From positions 16,260,129 to 16,324,128 of the forward strand of contig JABAKD010000002.1 in NCBI GenBank assembly GCA_012845835.1: DNA of 64,000 nt, in the 5' to 3' direction. Position 1 is the first letter of the stretch. Every line of letters begins with the position of its first letter. The stretch is from Undaria pinnatifida (lineage: Eukaryota > Sar > Phaeophyceae > Laminariales > Alariaceae). The notes under the pieces are model-generated. The model was not told the DNA's origin, did not search any database, and saw only the letters and a program-made list of their open reading frames with translations. Shown here one piece after another: positions 56,651 to 64,000 of this stretch. The position numbers and the translations under genes are program-made.

Positions 56651-57623
56651 TTTTTTTTGTGTAGTGTAGCTGCTGTGCTGCTGCCGCTGCTGCTGCTGTT
56701 GTTGGTGTCTCCTGTGAGTACGTTTCTAAAAATAAAAAATCGGCTGTCTGTGGCCTTGAGCTCGCCGATCCAGTGTGTGTGCCCCCTCCCCCTTGCCAGA
56801 CGGCTGCTGCTGTAGACACTACTGCTGCTGTGCCGCAATTCCTCGATGGGCCATCGGCCGCCTCTGCCCCCGCCGCTGCTGCTGCTATTATAGGTTAATG
56901 GTCTGACTTCCGGCGTGGGTTTGAATTTTTCGCGTACTTTGCGTCAGGGACTTGGTTTGACTGCTCTAATCGACGTGGTGTTTTTTTGCTGCTGTTGCGG
57001 TAGGATTTTTCCACTTGTATAACAAACGGAATTCGTCTCCCATCCTTCAACGCTCGCGGCGCATGTCAGCTAAGGTCTGGCTACTAGATTTGCCAATTGA
57101 GTTTTCCTTACGTATATTACGTTTCATCCACGGTTTATTTATTTTTTTCAACCGCGGTTTTCTTTCGATTTTCTTCCCGTCTATTTCTCGCCTATCCACA
57201 ACACCACAGTTCTCCCTACTATACTTGTACGCAACCTCCTTATTTGCGTTTTGTTTCGTCTTTCCAATCCCTCTATCAGTGCACCAACACGTACTACCTT
57301 CACATCTGCCTGTGCGCAAGACCACTCCCGACAAAACCCACAATTTTTGATGGCATACTTCGAAGTATGTTATAAATACCAACACTCGCCATTAAAGTGG
57401 ACAAAAAATAGGACCCCTCCCAGTATAAACTCACCCACATAGTATATTACAAGTACCAACAACGCAGCTTGCAAAGATGAGTATTGGCCTGAAATTTCGT
57501 CGAACTCACGGCTGACGTCCTTGAAACATTTTTTTAAAATACATGTAGCACCTCAAGCTCTTGGTACGGTCCATTACCTTCCCTTTCTCTTAGTCACGTC
57601 ATTTTTGCGCAACTATTGTGGAA

Positions 57624-57655
57624 GGCGGGGCCGCCGATAGATAGGCGGCCCCGCC
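57624..57655. repeat. Perfect GC-rich hairpin
   Basis: GGCGGGGCCGCC, an 8-base loop, GGCGGCCCCGCC. No T-run follows, so a terminator is not implied. Confidence 0.7.
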
Positions 57656-58499
57656 AGATCCTTCTAAAATACTCCGTATAATATTTTTGGTGCGGAGGGG
57701 TGCATGGCTTATGGTTACATGCAGTGGGGACCCTGATTTAAGAGCGCCCCGTGACAAGCCGAACCAAGCGCTCTTAACTACACATTGTTCTTATCTGTAG
57801 TGAGAAATATTTAGCTCTTAGCATAGGCGGGACGTGCCGATTTTACCGCTCTCAAGCCGTGAATTCTCTTATCCTGGGCGCTCTTAAAAAGGGGTACCCA
57901 CTACTACTGGCTGTACCGGCTTCGGCCACATGAAGCAGCCCCGGATGTTGCAGGGAGATGGGTGTTCGAACTGCAGCTCGGGGAGATTTACACCACCCGC
58001 AACACGACGATGCTATTAGCACCAGTAGTAATGCCTTGCGCTTTTTATTGGCGGTGGAAAAGGTCGCACTCGTCGTTTTTAGGTCGACATGTATGAACAT
58101 ACACGGACCTGGGTTTCACAAGGACTCATTATATTTCCTACAAGGCGACATGAAGCTCGCAAGCTCACCCGAGCTCCGTACAAAATTGTGTTCCTATTAT
58201 AGTCCTACGTTCTTCGTCGTGTCGGAGTATACTTACAAGCACGACTCGACCGTATATGACGGTTTAATGTGAAGAACACACACACACACACACACATATG
58301 ATACCCGGGTTAGTTTTTCTGACGGAAATAGCCGATGTGTACCGTAGGTACTCGTACGATACGTGCATTTTTTGCATTGGGTTTCATTCAGGTTCCAGTA
58401 TGCCTCTGTATCCCTGCCGGAAATCTATTTGTGTTTTTTTTTCGGTATACCTGGTATGTACAGTAAACTGTCCTCCTCACCCCCCTCATGCTCACTCAA

Positions 58500-58830
58500 C
58501 CGACGGGTTTTACAGCAGTTTCCGGGCACAGATTGGTTAAAAATCGCTCTGTTGCCATCGCTCTGTTGCCATCGCTCTGTTGGCACCGCTCTGTTGACAT
58601 CGCTCTGTTAACATCGCTCTGTTGACATTGCTCTGTTGACATCGCTCTGTTGACATCGCTCTGTTGACCCTGGTACAAACTAGTTCTAAACGGAGTCACC
58701 GACCTGTATCCTTAACAAGGACACACCCAGTAACACGCGCGATCGGAGTATCACACGCAGCTTGCACAGATGAGGTTCGACGAAATCTTCGATCCCACAG
58801 CTATACGAGTATTGTATTTATTTTCTAATA
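58500..58830 (+). mobile_element. R1 repeat with an expanded 15-bp minisatellite
   Basis: Inside an R1 copy the phrase TCGCTCTGTTGACAT is repeated about nine times (58541-58668) where other copies have a single CCCTGTTGACC. The rest of R1 follows to 58810. Confidence 0.7.
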
Positions 58831-58854
58831 ATGTATACCAGTACACACATATAT

Positions 58855-58960
58855 ATATCCTTGATAAGGACACACACCCCGTAATACGCGCAATCGGAGT
58901 ATCACACGCAGCTTGCGAAGAAGAGGTTCGACGAAATCTTCGATCTCACGTTTTGTGATT
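58855..58960 (+). mobile_element. R1 repeat, truncated copy
   Basis: Starts CTTGATAAGGACACACACCC and ends CTTCGATCTCACG. It directly follows the preceding R1 copy. Confidence 0.6.
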
Positions 58961-59113
58961 AGACAGACGCGTGTTTCTCACTGGTATGCGACCAAGTTAG
59001 ACTCAATTTGATAAGGATGTAGCTACGCCAGTCTAGTCAAACGCAGGAGACATCCCGCAGTAGGAGCATTAGCCTTTTTTGTATTTATTTTTTAATATTA
59101 TATACCTGGTATA

Positions 59114-59462
59114 TCACAATTCTACTTTCCAGCTTCTGGACAAGCCGTGGTCACAGATGTCGTCCCTTCTCGCCCCCCGGTTCTTGCCTTCAATTTGTAT
59201 CTCGCATAGGGTTGAGCAATCCCACTGCTCGTCGATTTTTCATCGAATGTTGCGAACTCACACTCTCGAGCTTTCCGCAAGTCAATTTGTGCACAAGAAA
59301 AAAGTCCGTACGAATTTATATTATAAAAATTAAAATGTACTCCAGCTGTGAGATCGAAGATTTTGTCGAAACTCATGCGAGTATGCACTCGGGGGGACTT
59401 GAACTCACGAAACTGACCTATACCAGGCTCGAGGATGGCCTGATACGCCACCAGGGCGATCG
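59114..59462 (-). mobile_element. SINE carrying an R1 3' fragment
   Basis: The body and the head are separated at 59318-59390 by a 70-bp reverse R1 end (ACTCCAGCTGTGAGATCGAA). This is the converse of the 47-kb nesting. Confidence 0.7.
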
Positions 59463-59627
59463 ACTCTCTATATATACAACCTTCAGATAATTGACTGTAC
59501 GTCGGCAGCTGTCGTTTAGTTTTTTCATGATATAACACGTAGAGAGGATTAAGACGTGTAGTGCAGTGATCACAAGCCATTCTACGAAACTCTACTCGTG
59601 TATTACACGGGTTGTTTACGTCGTCGT

Positions 59628-59728
59628 CGTGTTGTTGTTGTTGTTGTTGTTGGCGGTGGCGGTGGCGGTGGTGGTGTTGATATTGTTGTTGGCGGTGGTG
59701 GTGTTGGTGGTGGTGTTGGTGGTGTTCT
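59628..59728 (+). repeat. GTT/GGT triplet array
   Basis: Tandem GTT passing into GGC/GGT/GTT triplets. Confidence 0.85.
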
Positions 59729-60839
59729 CACATTACAGATTAAGTCATCGTCTTGGCGAATACACGAGTACGAGTACAGCAGAATATTCATATTGCATAT
59801 CTGGTATCATACCTGGTAGTTTTATCGGTTCAACCGAAAATACGACAGCTTGAAAATACGAAGGTAAACACATAATATTGTCAGCCGATGATGACCGTAC
59901 CGCACCTTGAACCTTGGAACATATACCCTACCGGTAGGAGCACACGATCGCCAAACGTCCACGATGACTTCACCCGCCGTTCGCGATTAAAGTGTGGTCG
60001 GGTATGATATGATATCCCAAGAATGGCGTGTTTTCCGCCCCTCACATGTCCACGTGTTGACGTATCATGTGACATGTGATAGTCCCTCCCGTACAAGAGT
60101 ATTCTTTAGAGGGCTGTGAGTTGTTTGGACTTGGGTGGCAGAGAGTAAGCCAACCACTTGAATTACAAAAAAAAATGACGCTTGCTACGATGGTATGATA
60201 TACCAGGTAGGTACCAGGTAGCAAGCATTTTTTGGCAGAAACGGTTCCTGATGGACGGGGGGGGTACTCATTTTGTGCGTGGCCATAATCGCATGACCAT
60301 AGACCCTCGCATCACTACTATGCCAGAACGGAGCACGTCGGGTTTTCACCAACCAGGCAGACATTGCTTGCACCAAGCGCGAAGCACCGTGAGGTGCTCG
60401 GCGAGTCGCATGAAGGGTAAACTGCATCCTGCCAAGAACCGCTCGTAAGACCGACTTCGGCACCTTGTACCTACTTTGTTGTTTGTGGATGACAGCGCCA
60501 ATGAATTACTTTGTGTTCTGGTGTGGCCACTTCAGAGACAGCAATGGGTATTACTGTGTAACTGCTTCGTGGGTGCCTTACGATATTCACACTACGTGAT
60601 GCGATCGTTCCCCTTGTGCGGAGTTAGGGTTCTCCACCCCGCACAATATGATCTAACTCGGTAACCATCATGGTGACCGCCCCCCCCAAAAAAAACAAGA
60701 AACAAAAAGCGGTACCCTGGCTGTCTAGCTCACGCAGTGACTGGCATGTTTTACAGCATCGTTGCCAACCAACGCCAACCACAATATACATATAATGTTT
60801 TACAGCGTCGGTGCCAACCGAGGCCAACTATTATATATA

Positions 60840-61600
60840 TAACGGGTTTTACAGTTTCCGCGTACAGACTGATTAAGATCACCCTGTTGACCGTGACGGC
60901 TACACTGTAGTTGCAAGGGGAGTCGCCGACCTATATCCTTAATGAGGACACACAACCCGTAATACGCGCGATCGGAGTATCACACACAGCTTTCAAAGAT
61001 GAGTTTCGACAAAATCTTCGATCTCACAGCAGGAGTGTGTTTTTATTTTTATAATATATATACTTGTATATATTTATAAAATATATCAGGTATATTTACA
61101 ATATATATATATCCCCCCCCCTCCCGCCCCCAATAATATACTGGTGCCAAAACCGTCAGATTTATCCCCTCGAAAGGATTTATAGCTTACATGCACAAAT
61201 TGCCCCTTTCCCCCCCCCCCCCCGCCCCCCTCCAAACCCGCTCGCTTTTGATCAAAACCAGGCCCCCCTTTCCCTTCACAGCTGTCAGATTTTGTCCCCC
61301 TCAGAAACGGGTTTTATAGTTTCCGCGCACAGACTGACTAAAATCATCCTGTTGACCCTGGTACAAGCTACACTGTAGTTGTAAGGGGAGTCGCCGACCT
61401 ATATCCTTAATGAGGACACACAACTCGTAATGCGCGCGATCGGAGTATCACACACAGCTTGCAAAGATGAGTTTCGACGAAATCTTCGATCTCACAGCTG
61501 GAGTGTATTTTAATTTTTATAATATACTCCGGAGTATATACTTGTATATATTTATAAAATATATCAGGTATATTTACAATATATATATATTTTAATGGGG
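60840..61600 (+). mobile_element. Two R1 copies in tandem
   Basis: Copy one ends near 61095 and copy two spans about 61100-61595. Each ends in the same CTTGTATATATTTATAAAATA and ATATCAGGTATATTTACAAT tail, so this is a recent local duplication including the tail. Confidence 0.7.
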
Positions 61601-62030
61601 GGGGCTGCTCAACCCAAAATCGTCGGAATTTCATTTTTTTTTTTTTTCTTGCAATGTTGTTCGTTTTTATACCTTGGCCATGGGATTCTTCATCGGGTAG
61701 AACTTTTTTTTTTCCCCAAATCAGCTCTTGGGTTAAGAAAGGTACAGAGATCCTAAGTCAGGAGCCTCCGAAAAAATGGTGCTTCTCTACCGTTTTTATA
61801 CCTTGGCCATGGGATTCTTCATCGGGTAGAACTTTTTTTTTTCCCCAAATCAGCTCTTGGGTTAAGAAAGGTACAGAGATCCTAAGTCAGGAGCCTCCGA
61901 AAAAATGGTGCTTCTCTACCGTAGCTGGCGTTTTTTTAACGCCTTTACAACTGGAAACCCGTGTTCGGGGACAAAATTACTTGGATTTGGTATAGGGAGG
62001 CACTCTAAAGGGGTTAATTTTTTGTTGTTT
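61590..62030 (+). repeat. Dispersed repeat R3 (long copy)
   Basis: Order: GGCTGCTCAACCCAAAATCG, the CTTGGCCATGGGATT block (duplicated here), and GGAGCCTCCGAAAAAATGG. It is followed by the block AACGCCTTTACAACTGGAAA … AATTACTTGG … AAAGGGGTTAA, which also recurs at 13005, 14230, 21965, 22320, 36240 and 52550. Confidence 0.55.
61662..61919 (+). repeat. Exact tandem duplication, unit 129 bp
   Basis: Two identical 129-bp units starting CGTTTTTATACCTTGGCCAT. The unit belongs to a dispersed repeat with relatives near 7960, 15960 and 36440 and, reversed, near 17920 and 33310. Confidence 0.85.
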
Positions 62031-62587
62031 GGTGTTGTGGTTGTTTAAATCGAGTGTTTGCGTTAAAAGAATTCAATGTAAAATTCCATAAAAATAATCG
62101 CCGAGACAACTTTGAAGGAAGAATTTGCCCCAAAACGGCGTGAAAATTCCGATTTGAGTGAACGATTTAGAGTGAACTTCCATCAATGTCGACCAGCTCA
62201 TACGATTGGCTTACAAATACCGAGCTCAACACCGTCGCCCTCCAGGCACAACGGCACAATGATCAGAGGGCACGGGGGCACAGCCCATACGGCAGCACAG
62301 CACACAGCAGACACTGCTCGTTGTGCGCTGTGCTTGGCAGCGGTAGACACAACCCAACCTTGATGCGGAGGCACCAAAGGGTAGCTGGGGAAGCATGGCG
62401 CGTACGCGCAACCTCAGGGGTAGGTGCTAGTGAGCCAGCGCTACCGCGCTCTCTACAATGTGACCTCGTTCTCTGCTGCTGCGTGATGTCGTATTCGGTG
62501 CTGATTTTGTCAAACACCGTCGCTATACCACAACGCTGTCGCCGAAGCCTCCACCGCCACCGCCACCCACGCCGCACCGTCGCCGCC

Positions 62588-62619
<32 letters not shown>

Positions 62620-63194
62620 GCAGCGGCGGCTGTTGTGCTGCGGCTGCGGTTGGGGTCTCCTGCGTTTGTTTCTAAAAAAATTTAAAAAAAACTGGCTGTT
62701 CTGTTGTGGTGATGGTCGTGGTGATCGAGCCAGGCCGAGCTGCTGTGCCGAAACTCATCTGACGGGCCATCGCCTCCTCCGCCCCCGCCGCTGCTTCTGC
62801 TACTGCGGCTGCGGCTGCGGTGCTGCTACTTCGCTGCTGCTACTGCTGCTGCGGCTGCGGTGCTGCTACTGCGGTGCTGCTGCTGCTGTGCTGTTCTCAC
62901 TTTCTCGTACGCGTGTTCCAAAAGTGTTGTGCGTTCATTGTTGCGGGAGATCGATGCTGCTGTGCGTGGATTCTATACGCATCACCGGATGGCACGTTTT
63001 TTATTTGCTTTGTGCTTTTTCTTTGTGGAATTTTTATCGCAAACTCACCCAAATGCATGCCGGAGTGAATATTTAATGCATGCCTTTTTCAAGCCTGATG
63101 GATGTTTTTTTAGTCATTTTTTTTAACGCAAACACTCCAATCATCGCTTTTACTTTCCATCTCAACTCGTAAGAGCTTTGATTTACCCTCAGTT

Positions 63195-63462
63195 ACCTTC
63201 TGAACCAGCCGCGGTCACGGGTGTCTTCCCTTCTCCGCCCCGGTACTTGGGGCTTTTTTCTTATCGCGCATAGGGTTCTTTCAGCGTTGCCACTTTTCGG
63301 CTTTTTATGCTCGTCGATTTTGCATCGAATTTCGCCAACCCACGCTCTCGCGCTTTCGGCCTGTCGATCTGTAAGAAAGACTCGTGTGAGATTCGAACCT
63401 ACGACCTCAACCTGAATAGTTACGCGGCTTACTATTGGACCACCGGGGACGCCGGGCATTGC
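63195..63462 (-). mobile_element. SINE, second subfamily
   Basis: The head on the minus strand (GGTGGTCCAATAGTAAGCC … GTAGGTTCGAATCTCAC) is the most tRNA-like here. The body is related but diverged from the main family. Confidence 0.6.
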
Positions 63463-64000
63463 GGACCGCAAAGTCGCCGGTCGGATGCGAAAACGCAGAA
63501 GATCACAACTTTCAGCGACGCAACTAGCCAGTGGGCGAGTTAGTGCCAGCCGATTCCTCGCCCTACGATCGTACTGCGTAGTACATATTGACCCATGTCA
63601 CGATGGAGCTAGGGCGAGCTTTTTCTGAGTTTTTTTTTCTTGAGGAGCGCCACACCTCGCCCCAAAATTATGCTGAAAAACGATGAAAGGTGCTCTTGGA
63701 TAAACGATCCGATGGCCAACGAAAAAACAGTAAAAACACATTTGTTCCAGCGAAATTTGGTAGTTCCCGAGTCAAAGAAGCCCCGCCGTCAAACACGTTT
63801 TTGGACCTAAAAGTGCTGTCTCTCTATCGTATTATAGCACGTTTCTATGATTTCCCCATATATCATTAAACGCCACATGTCTGTAAGATGTTTCCGAACG
63901 ACTAGTCTTGCTTGGGTAGGAAATGGGTAGGAACACATATGATGTAATAATAGCATTGAAACCGTAGAACCGTCACAATCCAAGGCCGACCCGACCCACG

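Larger units (their letters stand above)
54000..64000. other. Gene-poor right end
   Basis: Possibly a continuing intron of the DUF6625-like gene. It holds R1, SINE and R3 copies and three related CTG-rich blocks (56280-56490, 56690-56890 and 62720-63080) sharing words such as TTCTAAAAATAAAAAATCGG. No exon could be supported. Confidence 0.4.

Noticed and set aside
60185-60463. 92-codon minus frame resembling a reverse-transcriptase tail
   Set aside because: Only a vague LGR.QF similarity; the plus strand is equally open and no catalytic motif is visible.
62186-63076. 296-codon plus-strand frame
   Set aside because: Mostly CTG-type triplet repeat translation (Cys/Ala/Leu) with no splice logic; related blocks at 56.3 and 56.8 kb are repeats.

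Overview
This window is eukaryotic nuclear DNA from a genome with small coding exons in very long, repeat-rich spliceosomal (GT-AG) introns. Nothing looks prokaryotic. A photosynthetic stramenopile, perhaps a brown alga, is my best guess. That rests on overall style (G/C-rich third codon positions in the exons, Ala-rich inserts, interstitial TTAGGG-like tracts, a glycosyltransferase-like gene resembling ones I associate with such algae) and not on a marker gene.

Four gene models can be supported by joining exons whose splice sites and reading phases agree. (1) A gene on the minus strand has its first coding exon at 2823-3008 and runs off the left edge. (2) A PX-domain membrane protein on the plus strand runs from 3784 to about 21954 in at least nine exons. 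(3) An ING-family PHD-finger chromatin protein on the minus strand runs from 41940 to 28285 in seven exons (618 codons plus stop, all eight zinc ligands present). (4) A type II membrane protein with a DUF6625/glycosyltransferase-like start lies on the plus strand from 42171; its later exons are not securely found. Genes 1/2 and genes 3/4 form two head-to-head pairs, 775 bp and 230 bp apart. Genes 2 and 3 converge on a repeat-filled 22-28 kb interval.

Most of the rest is mobile or repetitive DNA. It includes a dispersed family R1 with a constant 3' end, variable 5' truncation and poly-C linkers; a tRNA-headed SINE family with A-rich tails; three TIR MITE families; and a fold-back element. There is also a 1.2-kb-arm palindrome of two head-to-head gag-like fragments (18.8-21.15 kb), and a roughly 4-kb element bounded by inverted repeats (45.6-49.6 kb) encoding a C2H2 zinc-finger/acidic protein. 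Minisatellites and microsatellites fill the remaining space.

The most unusual signal is that several real exons are accompanied by a decayed tandem copy of their own edge (splice site plus flanking coding bases) in the adjacent intron or 3' flank. No assembled cDNA, homology search or alignment was available. Product names come from reading motifs.
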